NCBI GenBank assembly: GCA_028872015.1
Contig: JAGWLO010000033.1
Coordinates: 1-38,738 of the forward strand
Source: Burkholderiales bacterium
Lineage (GTDB): Bacteria > Pseudomonadota > Gammaproteobacteria > Burkholderiales > Burkholderiaceae_C
DNA: 38,738 nucleotides
Direction of reading: 5' to 3'
In this document: positions 18,380-29,543 of the stretch, piece by piece
Numbering within the stretch: position 1 is the first letter of the stretch
Layout: each line of letters begins with the position of its first letter
Program-made: the position numbers and the translations under genes
The notes under the pieces: model-generated
Told to the model about the DNA's origin: nothing
Databases searched by the model: none
Seen by the model: only the letters and a program-made list of their open reading frames with translations

Positions 18380-20077
18380 ATGGCAGTACCCCGGATTCGG
18401 CTTTTCCCGGTGGGCCGCGCGCCGAGCCGCCTGCTCGCGCTTCCCGTCCTGCTGGCCGCGGCCCAGGCCTGGGCCCTGGGGCCGACCGGGCCGAACGATC
18501 CGCACCGCGGCGGCACCCTGCGGCTGATGTCCACCGCCGGGGCCGGCACGATCGACCCGCAGGTGAACTACACCCTGCAGTACGCGCAGGTGGTGCAGGC
18601 GGTCTACGACGGGTTGCTGGCCTTCCGCAAGGCGCCGGGGGCCGAGGCCTTCAAGCTCGTGCCCGACCTGGCCGAGGCCATCCCCAAGCCCGAGGACGGC
18701 GGCAAGACCTACGTCTTCAAGCTGCGCCAGGGCGTGCGCTTCTCCGATGGCCGTGAAGTCACGGTGGCCGACGCGGCGGCCTCGTTCCGGCGCATCTTCA
18801 AGGTGCTGGGGCCGACGGCCGGCAGCTTCTACAACGGCATCGTCGGCGCCGACCTGTGCCTGAAGAAGCCGGCCACCTGCACCCTGGCCGGCGGTGTGGT
18901 GGCCGACGCGAAGGCGCGCACGCTGACCCTGCACCTGGTGCGACCCGACCCCGAGTTCTTCTTCAAGCTCGCGGTGCCGCACGCCGTGATCCTGCCCGCC
19001 GACGCCTCGCCGCACGACGTGGGCGTCACGCCCATCCCCGGCACCGGCCCGTACAGGATCGCCGGCTACGACCCGAAGAAGCAGCTCAAGCTGGTGCGCA
19101 ACCCGTACTTCAAGGTCTGGAGCCAGGACGCGCAGCCCGACGGCTACCCCGACGTCATCGACTACGACTTCGGGCTGTCCGACGAAGACCAGGTCACCGC
19201 CATCGCCAACGGCCAGGCCGACTTCATGTTCAACCCGCTGCCGGCCGACCGCCTGGGCGAGGTCGGCGGCAAGTACGCCCGGCAGGTGCACATCTCGCCC
19301 CTGACGGCGATGTACTACCTGCCGATGAACACGCGGCTGGCGCCGTTCGACAACCTGAAGGCGCGCCAGGCGGTGAACTTCGCGATCGACCGCAGCGCGC
19401 TGGTCAAGCTCTACGGCGGCCCGAACACCGCCACGCCCACCTGCCAGGTGCTGCCGCCGCGCTTTCCGGGCCATGTGCCCTATTGCCCGTACACCCTGAA
19501 CCCGGGCGCCACCTGGTCGGCCCCCGACATGGCGCGCGCGCGCCAGCTGGTGAAGGAATCGGGCACCGCCGGCACCCGGGTCACGCTGATCGCACAGGAC
19601 ATCGCGGCCGACAAGCAGCTGGGCACCTACCTGCAGAGCGTGCTCAACGACCTGGGCTGGCCGACGACGCTGAAGCTGCTGTCCAACGCGGTGCAGTTCA
19701 CCTACATCCAGAACACGAACAACAAGGTCCAGATCAGCCTGAGCACCTGGTACCAGGACTACCCGGCCGCGGCCGATTTCCTCGAGGTGCTGTTCTCGTG
19801 CGCCAGCTTCCACCCCGGCAGCGACGCCTCGATCAACATCTCGGGCCTGTGCAACCCGGGCCTGGAGGCCGACTTCGCACGGGCCCGCGCCACCGGCGTC
19901 ACCGACCCGGCCGCGGCCGATGCGCAATGGGCGGCGATCGACCGCAAGGTGGTCGACCTGGCGCCGGCGGCCTTCCTGTTCAACCTCAAGCAGATCGACT
20001 TCGTCTCCAGGCGCCTGGGCAACTACATGTTCAGCGGCGAGTTCAACTTCCTGTTCCAGCTGGCGTGGGTGAAGTAG
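18380..20077 (+). CDS. Peptide-type ABC transporter substrate-binding protein
   Basis: A 565-residue periplasmic binding protein of the SBP_bac_5 (DppA/OppA) family. It starts with a signal peptide (SRLLALPVLLAAAQAWA). It then shows the family pattern: RGGTLRLMS, YDGLLAF, PDLAEAI, YVFKLRQGVRFSDG, GTGPYRI, RNPYF, and KARQAVNFAIDRSAL. Several cysteine pairs in the second half (CQVLPPRFPGHVPYC, CASFHPGSDASINISGLC) suggest disulfides. It heads a five-gene operon with two permeases and two ATPases. The substrate is likely a peptide or related compound but cannot be fixed from sequence. The upstream 100 bases show no clear promoter. Confidence 0.9.
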   Translation: MAVPRIRLFPVGRAPSRLLALPVLLAAAQAWALGPTGPNDPHRGGTLRLMSTAGAGTIDPQVNYTLQYAQVVQAVYDGLLAFRKAPGAEAFKLVPDLAEAIPKPEDGGKTYVFKLRQGVRFSDGREVTVADAAASFRRIFKVLGPTAGSFYNGIVGADLCLKKPATCTLAGGVVADAKARTLTLHLVRPDPEFFFKLAVPHAVILPADASPHDVGVTPIPGTGPYRIAGYDPKKQLKLVRNPYFKVWSQDAQPDGYPDVIDYDFGLSDEDQVTAIANGQADFMFNPLPADRLGEVGGKYARQVHISPLTAMYYLPMNTRLAPFDNLKARQAVNFAIDRSALVKLYGGPNTATPTCQVLPPRFPGHVPYCPYTLNPGATWSAPDMARARQLVKESGTAGTRVTLIAQDIAADKQLGTYLQSVLNDLGWPTTLKLLSNAVQFTYIQNTNNKVQISLSTWYQDYPAAADFLEVLFSCASFHPGSDASINISGLCNPGLEADFARARATGVTDPAAADAQWAAIDRKVVDLAPAAFLFNLKQIDFVSRRLGNYMFSGEFNFLFQLAWVK

Positions 20078-20079
20078 GC

Positions 20080-21147
20080 GTGCGCGGCGCTGCGGCCGGC
20101 CTGTGGCGCACGGCGCTGCGCCGGCTGCTGGCCGAGCGCAGCGCCGTGGCTGCGCTGGCGGTGCTGGCGGCGGTGGTGGGGCTGTGCCTGGCCGCGCCGC
20201 TGTATGCCAGCCGCATCGCGCACACGGACCCGTTCCGCTCCAACGTCAGCGGCGAGATCACGCTCGACGGCCGGACGGTGGCGGTGCTGCAGGATGCCAC
20301 CGACGGCCTGGGCCTGGGCCAGACGCCGATCGGCCCCACCGGCCACCCCGAGGCCTACCTGCTGGGCGCCGACAACCAGGGTCGCGACGTCGCCGCGCGG
20401 CTGCTCTACGGCGGCCGGGCCTCGCTGTACATCGCCTCGGTGGCGACGCTGATCTGCATCGTCGCCGGTGCGGCCCTGGGCATCGTGGCCGGCTACTTCG
20501 GCGGCCTGGTGGACGCCGTGCTGTCGCGCCTGCTGGACGTGCTGTGGGCGTTTCCGGTCTACCTGCTGGCGATCTCGCTGTCCATCGTCACCATCGGCCA
20601 CGGGCTGGTCATCGGGCCCTTCACGCTGGCCTCCGACAACCTGCTGCTGCCGGCGCTGATCATCGGCCTGATCTACGTGCCCTACATCGCGCGGCCGGTG
20701 CGCGCGCAGGCGCTGGCCCTGCGCAGGAGCGAGTTCGTGCTGGCGGCCATCGGCTGCGGCGTGCCCACGCCGCGCATCCTGCGCCTGGACATCCTGCCCA
20801 ACGTTTCAACCACGCTGATCGTGTTCGTGCCGCTGATGATGGCGCTGAACATGCTCACCGAGTCGGCGCTGTCCTTCCTGTCGATCGGCGTGCAGGCGCC
20901 CGACGCGAGCTGGGGCACCATCATCCAGGACGGCCTGGCGCTGCTGTACACGCGGCCCGCGGTGGCGCTGGCGCCGGGCCTGGCGATCGTGGTCACGGTG
21001 CTGGCGCTGAACGTGCTGGGCGACGCGCTGCGCGATGCGCTCGACCCGCGCACCCTGCTGCGCGCGGCACCGGCCGCACCCGAAGCCGCCGCGGCATCCG
21101 TGGTACCGCCAGCGGCCGCCGCGTCCGCCGACGCGGCCCCCGGGTGA
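20080..21147 (+). CDS. Peptide-type ABC transporter permease (DppC-like)
   Basis: A 355-residue inner-membrane permease with about six transmembrane helices. The first is about residues 20-45 and is followed by a periplasmic segment longer than usual (roughly residues 45-100, containing GEITLDGRTVAVL and PIGPTGHPEAYLLGADNQGRD). The LGADNQGRDV segment identifies the DppC/OppC type. The ATPase-contact loop is around RRSEFVLAAIGCGVP. The C-terminus is Ala/Pro-rich. GTG 20080, two bases after the binding-protein stop, is the likely start; GTG 20065 is an alternative. In most operons the DppB-like gene comes first; here it comes second. Confidence 0.87.
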   Translation: MRGAAAGLWRTALRRLLAERSAVAALAVLAAVVGLCLAAPLYASRIAHTDPFRSNVSGEITLDGRTVAVLQDATDGLGLGQTPIGPTGHPEAYLLGADNQGRDVAARLLYGGRASLYIASVATLICIVAGAALGIVAGYFGGLVDAVLSRLLDVLWAFPVYLLAISLSIVTIGHGLVIGPFTLASDNLLLPALIIGLIYVPYIARPVRAQALALRRSEFVLAAIGCGVPTPRILRLDILPNVSTTLIVFVPLMMALNMLTESALSFLSIGVQAPDASWGTIIQDGLALLYTRPAVALAPGLAIVVTVLALNVLGDALRDALDPRTLLRAAPAAPEAAAASVVPPAAAASADAAPG

Positions 21148-22110
21148 TGGTCGCCGCCGTGCTGCGCCGGCTGGGGCAGATGCTGTTCGTCATGTTCGGC
21201 ATCAGCGCGCTGACCTTCGCCATCTTCTTCGCCACCCCGGGCGCCGACCCGGCGGCCCGCATCGCCGGGCGCAATGCCAGCCCCGAGACGCTGGCGGCGG
21301 TGCGGCACGATTTCGGGCTCGACCGGCCGCTGCCGGTGCAGTACGCACTGCTGATGAAGCGACTGTTCGTCACGCGCGACCTCACCTCGTTCACCAACCG
21401 GGGCGAGCGGGTGCTGCCCGAGATCGCGGCCGCCACGCCGGTGACGCTGTCGCTGGTGCTGGGCGCCGCGGTGCTGTGGGTGCTGGGCGGCCTGGCCATC
21501 GGCGTCATCGCCGCGGCCACGCGCGGCAGCCTGGTCGACCGCGGGCTGATGGCGCTCGGGCTGGTGGGCGTCTCGATGCCGGTGTACTGGCTGGGCGCGG
21601 TGGTCAACCTGGTCACGCAGAGCCGCTTCCACGACACCTGGCTGTTCTCGTGGGTGCCCCCGCTGGGCTACGTGGCCTTCTCCGATCACCCCTGGGGCTG
21701 GTTCAAGGGCCTGGTGTTCCCGTGCACCACGCTGGCCATCCTCTACATCGGGCTGTACGGCCGCGTGTTGCGCAGCGCGGTCATCGAGGCCACGCAGCAG
21801 GATTTCATCCGCACCGCACGCGCCAAGGGCCTGTCCGAGCGCCGGGTGCTGCTGCACCACGCGCTGCGCACCTCGCTGGCCGGCGTGGTCACGATGTTCG
21901 GCCTTGACTTCGGCGCCCTCGTCGGCGGCGGCGCGCTGCTCACCGAGGTGGTGTTCAGCCTGCCGGGCATCGGCAAGCTCACTTTCGATTCGCTGCAGTC
22001 GCTGGACCTGCCGGTGATCATGGCCACGGTCATGTATGCCTCGTTTTTCGTCGTCGCGGCCAACGCCGTGGTCGACGTGCTCTACGCCTTCGTCGATCCG
22101 CGGGTGCGCG

Positions 22111-22118
<8 letters not shown>
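21147..22118 (+). CDS. Peptide-type ABC transporter permease (DppB-like)
   Basis: A 323-residue permease with the typical DppB start: an N-terminal helix (GQMLFVMFGISALTFAIFFA) followed by the periplasmic consensus PGADPAARIAGRNASPE and FGLDRPLPVQY. Further helices follow, along with an ATPase-contact loop at QDFIRTARAKGLSERRVL and the GALLTEVVFSLPGIGKL segment. It pairs with the DppC-like permease to form the membrane channel. ATG 21147 overlaps the previous stop by one base (TGATG). Its own stop lies inside the start of the next gene. Confidence 0.9.
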
Positions 22119-24161
<2,043 letters not shown>

Positions 24162-24176
24162 GCGCGGGGATCGCGC
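24162..24176. terminator. Small hairpin between convergent genes
   Basis: GCGCG (24162-24166) pairs with CGCGC (24172-24176) in the 28-base gap between the convergent ABC operon and hydrolase operon. It is short and lacks a T-run on either strand, so it is only a weak candidate for a shared terminator. Confidence 0.25.
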
Positions 24177-24189
24177 CGGAGGTACCGCC

Positions 24190-25146
24190 TCAGCCGCGGC
24201 CGCCGACGTCGAGCAGGAACTCGATCAGCCCCCGCATGTAGGTTTCCTGGTCGTCGACCATCGCCATGTGGCTGCCGTTCGGGCACAGCAGGTGGCGACC
24301 CTGCGGCAGCGCGCGCGCCATGGCGGCCATGTGCGCCGGGTCCATCGTGTCGTGGGTGGCGCCGATGGTGAGCGTGGGCACCTGGATGCGGTGCAGGTCG
24401 GCGTCGCGGTCCCAGTGCAGCAGCTTGCCGCTGGCGCCGAGTTCGCTCGGGCCCTGCATCGGCACGTAGACCTTGGGGTTGAGGTGCGCGAAGGCGCGGT
24501 TCACCGGGTCGGGCCATTGCGCGTGCGGCAGGCGCAGCACGTGCTGCTCGTAGTGGTGCGGCACCAGCAGTTCCATGTAGCGCGGGTTGTCGGTGTCCTG
24601 CGCCGCTTCGAGCGCCTGGATCTCGGCCAGCACGGCCGGGTCCATGGCCGGCATCAGCACCGTCTGCGCGTAGCGGTTGTAGGCCGGAATGCTGGCCACC
24701 ATGTTGCTGATCACCAGGCCCTTCAGCGGCTGCGGGTGCGCCAGCGCGTACTCGAGCGCCAGGATGCCGCCCCAGGAATGGCCGAGCAGGAAGAAGTTGT
24801 CCGGGCCCAGGCCCAGCGCCTGGCGCACCTGTTCGACCTCGTCGACGAAGCGCGGCAGCTCCCACAGCGCGGGGATGTCGGGCTGGTCGCTGCGGTGCGA
24901 GCCGAGCTGGTCGTAGTAGTAGTACTCGATGCCGGCCTCGGGCAGCCAGGGGTCGAAGGGCTCGAAGTACTCGTGCGTGGCCCCCGGGCCGCCGTGCAAC
25001 AGCAGCAGCTTGATGCGCGGGTTGTTGCCGACGCGCTTGGTCCAGACCTTGAACTCGCCCTGCGGCGTGCGGATCGGTATCAGCCGCGCGCCGCCACCGA
25101 GCAGGTCGGTGCGGCCCTGGCGGTCCCAGTAGTTGGACGAAGACAT
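24190..25146 (-). CDS. Proline iminopeptidase-family alpha/beta hydrolase
   Basis: A 318-residue alpha/beta hydrolase of peptidase family S33. It has the oxyanion-hole HGGPG (residues 51-55), the nucleophile Ser124 in GHSWGG, and candidate triad partners Asp266 (ATHDTMD) and His293 (NGSHMAM). Enzymes of this type release N-terminal proline or hydrolyse amino-acid amides. No signal peptide is seen, so it is cytoplasmic. The ATG is the only start near the conserved N-terminus. It is the last gene of an amidase/MBL/iminopeptidase operon and faces the peptide importer. The precise substrate is uncertain. Confidence 0.88.
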   Translation of the reverse strand: MSSSNYWDRQGRTDLLGGGARLIPIRTPQGEFKVWTKRVGNNPRIKLLLLHGGPGATHEYFEPFDPWLPEAGIEYYYYDQLGSHRSDQPDIPALWELPRFVDEVEQVRQALGLGPDNFFLLGHSWGGILALEYALAHPQPLKGLVISNMVASIPAYNRYAQTVLMPAMDPAVLAEIQALEAAQDTDNPRYMELLVPHHYEQHVLRLPHAQWPDPVNRAFAHLNPKVYVPMQGPSELGASGKLLHWDRDADLHRIQVPTLTIGATHDTMDPAHMAAMARALPQGRHLLCPNGSHMAMVDDQETYMRGLIEFLLDVGGRG

Positions 25147-25172
25147 CGAAGGACGGCTCGCAGTGGAAGGGG

Positions 25173-26111
25173 TCAGGCGTTGTACACGACGCCGTCGCGC
25201 AGCGCGAGCACGCCGGCCGCGGCCAGCTCGGCCACGATGCGATCGCCCCAGTCGCGCATCGATCCGGCCGGCCGGCCCGCGCGCTGCCAGGTCTCGCGGT
25301 ACAGCGGCCCGGCGTCGAACCAGTGCAGCAGCGCCGGCAGCGGCTGCTGCTGCACCTCGAGCAGGTGGTACTTGATCAGCGCCTTCATCGCGTGGTGGGC
25401 GTGGCGCTGCGGGTCGGCGCGGAAGGCGGCCAGCCGCTGCCGCGCCACCGCCAGCGCCGCGGGCACGTCGTCGAAGGGCCGGCCATGGCCGGGGATGGCC
25501 CAGCGCGCGCCGAGCGATTCGATGAGGTCGAGCACGCGTGCCACGTCGTCCCAGCCGGGCTCGCCTTCGAGCTCGGGGAAGACGACGCCGAAGCCGCGTT
25601 GCCACAGCGCGTCGGCGGTGATCACGACCCGGTGTTCGGGGTCGAACAGGATCAGCGAATGCGGGTCGTGCCCCGGCGCGGCCAGCGCCTGCCACTGCCG
25701 CCCGCCCACCGCCAGCACCTCGCCCGAGGCCAGCCGGTCGTCGGGCACGAAACGCTCGCAGTGCTGGCCGGTGGCGGCGTAGCTGAGGGCACCCTCGTCC
25801 CAGGCCAGCACGGCGTCCCACTGGCCGGGCGGGATGGTCAGCCGGCAGCCGAAGGCCCGCTGCAGGCTGGCGTTGCCGCCGCAGTGGTCGGAGTGCAGGT
25901 GGGTGTTGACGACCTGGCGCAGCGGCTCGCCCCGCAGCGCGCGGCGCACCAGGGCCAGCGTCTGCCCGGCGTGCAGCGCATGGCTGCTGTCGACCAGCAC
26001 CGCGCCGCTGCCGTCGCCGTGCAGCAGCACGTTGTTCGACGACAGCCAGCCGCGCTCGAGCACGGTCAGGCCCTGCAGTGCGGGGTCGGGGTGGAGGAAG
26101 GGGGCGCTCAT
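25173..26111 (-). CDS. MBL-fold metallo-hydrolase
   Basis: A 312-residue metallo-beta-lactamase-fold protein. The metal-binding motif is NTHLHSDHCGG (His71, His73, Asp75, His76), with later ligands likely in APGHDPHS, ITADALW and IPGHGRPF. The C-terminal third (RHAHHAMKALIKYHLLEVQQ) is a helical extension seen in one subgroup of MBL hydrolases. No signal peptide is seen. It is coupled to the amidase upstream (ATGA overlap) and lies 26 bases before the iminopeptidase. The substrate is unknown. Confidence 0.88.
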   Translation of the reverse strand: MSAPFLHPDPALQGLTVLERGWLSSNNVLLHGDGSGAVLVDSSHALHAGQTLALVRRALRGEPLRQVVNTHLHSDHCGGNASLQRAFGCRLTIPPGQWDAVLAWDEGALSYAATGQHCERFVPDDRLASGEVLAVGGRQWQALAAPGHDPHSLILFDPEHRVVITADALWQRGFGVVFPELEGEPGWDDVARVLDLIESLGARWAIPGHGRPFDDVPAALAVARQRLAAFRADPQRHAHHAMKALIKYHLLEVQQQPLPALLHWFDAGPLYRETWQRAGRPAGSMRDWGDRIVAELAAAGVLALRDGVVYNA

Positions 26112-27598
26112 GGCCGGGCTTGCATCGATACGCGTGCGTCGCCCGCATCGCTTGCATCAGGTCGCTCGGGCGGCCGGCGCGCCAGCAGCGCCGGCACCAG
26201 CGCCTCGTAGCCCGCGGCCAGCGCCAGCAGCGCCGCGTCGCCGCGCGGCTTGCCGATCAGCTGCAGCCCCATCGGCAGCCGGCCCTCGGCATCGAAGCCG
26301 GCGGGCACGCTGATCGCGGGCAGACCGGCGAAGGTGGCGTAGAGCGTGGCCTCCATCCAGCGGTGGTAGGTGTCCATGGCGCGGTTGCCGATGCGGCGCG
26401 GCCAGGTCTGGTCGATCGGGAACGGCCACACCTGCGCGCTGGGCAGGGCCAGCGCGTCGTAGCGCTGCATCAGCCCGGCCATGTGGGCGGCGAAGGCGCT
26501 GCGCACGTTGCTGGCCTGCATGAACTCGGCGAAGCCCAGGCCCGCGCCCTGGTCGTGCTCCCACAGCGCCTCGGGCTTGACCTGCGCCCGCGCGCCGGGC
26601 CGCGCCAGCAGCGGCGCCAGAGTCTGCGCCACCAGCCCGCGGCGCCAGACCAGCCAGGCCTGCCACAGCGGCTCGGCGCTGAAGCCCAGGCCGGCCGGCT
26701 CGACGATCGCCCCGGCGCCGGCCAGGTGCTGCAGGGCCTGCGTGCAGACTGCCTCGATGCCGGGCTCCAGCGCCAGGTGGCCTCCGAGGTCGCCCAGCCA
26801 GCCGATGCGCAGGCCGCGCACGCCGGCGCCCGGTGGGGGCACGAAGCTGCCGGCCTCGGTGGCGAGCGACAGCGGCACGCGCGGGTCGAAGCCGGCCTGG
26901 ATGTCGAGCAGCCGGGCCAGGTCGCGCACCGTGCGCGCCATCGGACCGTCGGTGCTGAGCTGGGCCACCCAGGTGTCGGGCTTGGGCCAGCCCGGCACGC
27001 GGCCCTGGCTCGGTCGCAGGCCGAAGACGTGGTTCCAGCCGGCGGGGTTGCGCAGCGAGCCCATGAAATCGGACCCGTCGGCCACGGGCAGCAACCGCAG
27101 CGCCAGCGCCACCGCCGCGCCGCCGCTGCTGCCACCGGCACTGCGCTGGGCGTCCCAGGCGTTGGGCGTGGTGCCGAAGAGCGGGTTGTAGGTGTGCGAG
27201 CCGAGGCCGAACTCGGGCATGTTGGTCTTGGCGATGACGATGCAGCCGGCCGCCTTCATGCGCGCTACGTACAGGCTGTCCGCAGCCGGCATGGCGTCGG
27301 CCAGCAGGGGGCTGCCCTGGGTGGACGGGAATCCCAGCGCATGGCCCGTGTCCTTGATCGCCTGCGGCATGCCGTGCAGCCAGCCGCGCGAGGCGCCGCG
27401 CGCCAGCTCGGCATCGCGCTCGTCAGCCTGCGCCAGCAGCGTGGCCTCGTCGGCGAGGTTGACGAGGGCGTGCGCCCGCGGGTTGTGGCGCGCGATGCGT
27501 GCCAGGGTCGCGGCCATCAGCTCGCGGCACGAGACGCGTCGCGCGTGCACGGCCTGCGACAGGGCATGGGCGTCGAGGGCCAGGAGATCGTCCGACAT
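26108..27598 (-). CDS. Amidase-signature family hydrolase
   Basis: A 496-residue enzyme of the amidase signature family, which hydrolyses amides by a Ser-cisSer-Lys triad. The lysine is in MPQAIKDTGHALG, the Gly/Ser-rich stretch is AGGSSGGAAVALALR, and the nucleophile serine is in GSDFMGSLRNPAGW. That last motif has Met where the more usual form has Gly (D-x-G-G-S), a variant I recall from a subset of the family. I chose ATG 27598 (MSDDLLALDAHAL) because the longer open frame upstream is low-complexity and unlike amidases. It is the first gene of the operon and diverges from the T6SS block. The substrate is unknown. Confidence 0.9.
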   Translation of the reverse strand: MSDDLLALDAHALSQAVHARRVSCRELMAATLARIARHNPRAHALVNLADEATLLAQADERDAELARGASRGWLHGMPQAIKDTGHALGFPSTQGSPLLADAMPAADSLYVARMKAAGCIVIAKTNMPEFGLGSHTYNPLFGTTPNAWDAQRSAGGSSGGAAVALALRLLPVADGSDFMGSLRNPAGWNHVFGLRPSQGRVPGWPKPDTWVAQLSTDGPMARTVRDLARLLDIQAGFDPRVPLSLATEAGSFVPPPGAGVRGLRIGWLGDLGGHLALEPGIEAVCTQALQHLAGAGAIVEPAGLGFSAEPLWQAWLVWRRGLVAQTLAPLLARPGARAQVKPEALWEHDQGAGLGFAEFMQASNVRSAFAAHMAGLMQRYDALALPSAQVWPFPIDQTWPRRIGNRAMDTYHRWMEATLYATFAGLPAISVPAGFDAEGRLPMGLQLIGKPRGDAALLALAAGYEALVPALLARRPPERPDASDAGDARVSMQARP

Positions 27599-27759
27599 GG
27601 CGGGTTCGAGGCGGGCGCAGTGGGCGGAACGGCGATTGTCGGTGCGGGCGCGCGGCGTCGTCGCCCGGCGCCGAGGCCGCGCGGCCGGGCCCGGGTACGG
27701 ACGTCCAGGGTCCGCAAAGCTGGGGAGCCGCGGCCCCCGATCTACGGGGTAGCTAGGGG

Positions 27760-27787
27760 TTCGCTTATACACCGATGCACGTATATT
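27760..27787 (+). promoter_or_regulatory. Candidate promoter for the T6SS block
   Basis: The 288-base gap between the amidase and tssA holds no gene. Most of it is GC-rich, but 27758-27790 is an AT-rich island. TATATT (27782-27787) is a good -10 box, 16 bases after a poor -35 (TTCGCT, 27760-27765). That would leave a leader of about 90 bases before tssA. On the other strand TATAAG (complement of 27764-27769) could serve the amidase operon, so the island may be bidirectional. I found no convincing sigma-54 site. Confidence 0.35.
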
Positions 27788-27886
27788 TCAGCGGCCGTCC
27801 CGCCCGGCTTGCCGCTGGTGACGCAATGCGATCAGCAGCCGCGGCCCACCTTCCACGATCGGCGCAGATTCACTTCTCCCTCCCGG

Positions 27887-28933
27887 ATGAACGACCTAGA
27901 AGATCTGCCGGCGCAAGTCGCCGCCTGGCTGCAGCCGCTGCCGGATGCCGACGCGCCTTGCGGACCCGATCTCGAATACGACAACGAATTTCTCGCACTG
28001 ACGCAGGCTGCCGCCGGCAAGCCGGAATCGCAGTTCGGCCCTGCGCAGCCGCCCGACTGGCGCGCAGCCGCCGAGACGGCCGAAAGCCTGTTCGGCCGCA
28101 CGCGCGATCTGAGGGTGGCCATCTTCTGGCTGCGCGCCCATGTCAGCCTGCTCGGGTACGCGGCATTGCCGGCCGGGCTCGAGTTGCTGATCGGCCTGAT
28201 CGAGCACCACTGGGACCGGCTGCATCCGCTGCCCGACCCCGACGACGGTGACCCGTACGCCCGCGTCAATGCGCTGGCCGTGCTGGTCGACGCCGAAGGC
28301 CTGGTGGCCAACCTGCGCGGGGCCCGGATCAGCGACGGCCGCGCGCTCACCGGGCTCACGCTGCGGGCCTTCGAGGTGGCGCTGGGGCTGTCGGCGCTGC
28401 GCAGCGACGAAGCCGAGATCGGCAAGGATTCGCTGGCCCGGATGCTGGCCGCCGCCGTTGAGAGCCAGCCGGCGCTGCGCGCCACCTGCACCCAGGCCGT
28501 GACCCTGGTGCAGCGACTGATCTCGCTGGCCAACGAGAAGCTCGGACAGAGCGTGGCGCCCGATCTGCGCCTGCTTTACAAGTGGACCAGCGGCGTGGCC
28601 GACCTGCTGCCGCCCGAGCCGGGCGCCGACGCACCGGCTGCCGGCGACCAGGCCGACGGCGCCGGCATCGGCGCCGGCGCGTCCGCAAGGCGCGGGCTCG
28701 CGGGCAGCGTGAGTTCGCGCGACGAGGCCATCCGCGCCATCGACATGGTCTGCGAATACCTCGAGCGGGCCGAGCCCACCAATCCGGCGCCGCTGTTCCT
28801 GCGCCGCGCGCGGGGGCTCATCGGCCACAACTTCCTGCAGCTGATGAAGGCGCTGGCGCCCGATGCGCTGGCCGATGTCGCCCGGGCCGTCGGCATCGAC
28901 CCCGACACGGTCGAGGACCCCGGCGGCCCTTGA
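27887..28933 (+). CDS. tssA: Type VI secretion protein TssA (short class)
   Basis: TssA helps assemble the T6SS baseplate and sheath. The 348-residue protein has the N-terminal ImpA_N domain (about residues 8-130, with CGPDLEYDNEFLAL and DWRAAAETAESLF). A Gly/Ala-rich linker (about 245-270) follows, and then a C-terminal domain with SRDEAIRAIDMVCEYLERAEPTNPAPLFLRRA. Length and C-terminus resemble P. aeruginosa TssA1 rather than the longer VasJ-like forms. It heads the block; the 72-base spacer to tssB contains the tssB ribosome binding site. Confidence 0.9.
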   Translation: MNDLEDLPAQVAAWLQPLPDADAPCGPDLEYDNEFLALTQAAAGKPESQFGPAQPPDWRAAAETAESLFGRTRDLRVAIFWLRAHVSLLGYAALPAGLELLIGLIEHHWDRLHPLPDPDDGDPYARVNALAVLVDAEGLVANLRGARISDGRALTGLTLRAFEVALGLSALRSDEAEIGKDSLARMLAAAVESQPALRATCTQAVTLVQRLISLANEKLGQSVAPDLRLLYKWTSGVADLLPPEPGADAPAAGDQADGAGIGAGASARRGLAGSVSSRDEAIRAIDMVCEYLERAEPTNPAPLFLRRARGLIGHNFLQLMKALAPDALADVARAVGIDPDTVEDPGGP

Positions 28934-29005
28934 CGAATCCGGCTGCATCGTCGACAACCTTGCGTCCCACGTTCGCCTGTTCCCCAAACCCGACTGGAGT
29001 GAGTC

Positions 29006-29503
29006 ATGAGCAGCAGCCAGAAATTCATCGCGCGCAACCGCGCGCCGCGCGTGCAGATCGAGTACGACGTCGAGGTCTACGGGGCCGAGAAGAAGGTGCA
29101 GCTGCCGTTCGTGATGGGCGTGATGGCCGATCTGTCGGGCAAGCCCGCCGACCCTCTGGCGCCGGTGGCCGAGCGCAAGTTCCTCGAGGTGGACGTCGAC
29201 AACTTCGACGCCCGCATGAAGGCGATGAAGCCCCGCGTGGCCTTCCCGGTGCCGAACGCGCTCACGGGTGAAGGCAACCTCAGCGTCGACATCACGTTCG
29301 AGAACATGGACGACTTCTCGCCCGCGGCGGTCGCGCGCAAGGTCGACTCGCTGAACAAGCTGCTCGAGGCCCGCCAGCAGCTGCAGAACCTGGTGACCTA
29401 CATGGATGGCAAGGGCGGCGCCGAAGAGCTCATCGGCAAGCTGATGGCCGACCCGGCCCTGCTGGGCTCGCTGGCCTCGGCGGCCAAGCCCAAGGAAGCC
29501 TGA
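29006..29503 (+). CDS. tssB: Type VI secretion sheath protein TssB
   Basis: TssB (VipA) is the small sheath subunit that forms the contractile tube around Hcp together with TssC. The 165-residue protein has the conserved start SSQKFIARNRAPRVQIEYDVE, LPFVMGVMADLSG, and the helical C-terminal half SLNKLLEARQQLQNLVTYMDG that interlocks with TssC. GGAG stands six bases before the ATG. tssC follows after 40 bases, the usual pairing. Confidence 0.96.
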   Translation: MSSSQKFIARNRAPRVQIEYDVEVYGAEKKVQLPFVMGVMADLSGKPADPLAPVAERKFLEVDVDNFDARMKAMKPRVAFPVPNALTGEGNLSVDITFENMDDFSPAAVARKVDSLNKLLEARQQLQNLVTYMDGKGGAEELIGKLMADPALLGSLASAAKPKEA

Positions 29504-29543
29504 GCCCGAACGCCCTCCGAATCACAACGAACAAGGAATGCCC

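Noticed and set aside
27599..27772. Extended amidase N-terminus
   Set aside because: Low-complexity Arg/Pro residues unlike amidases; it would cover the likely promoter region.
27770..27810. Sigma-54 site before tssA
   Set aside because: TTGCC is present, but the required GG about ten bases before the GC is not in register.
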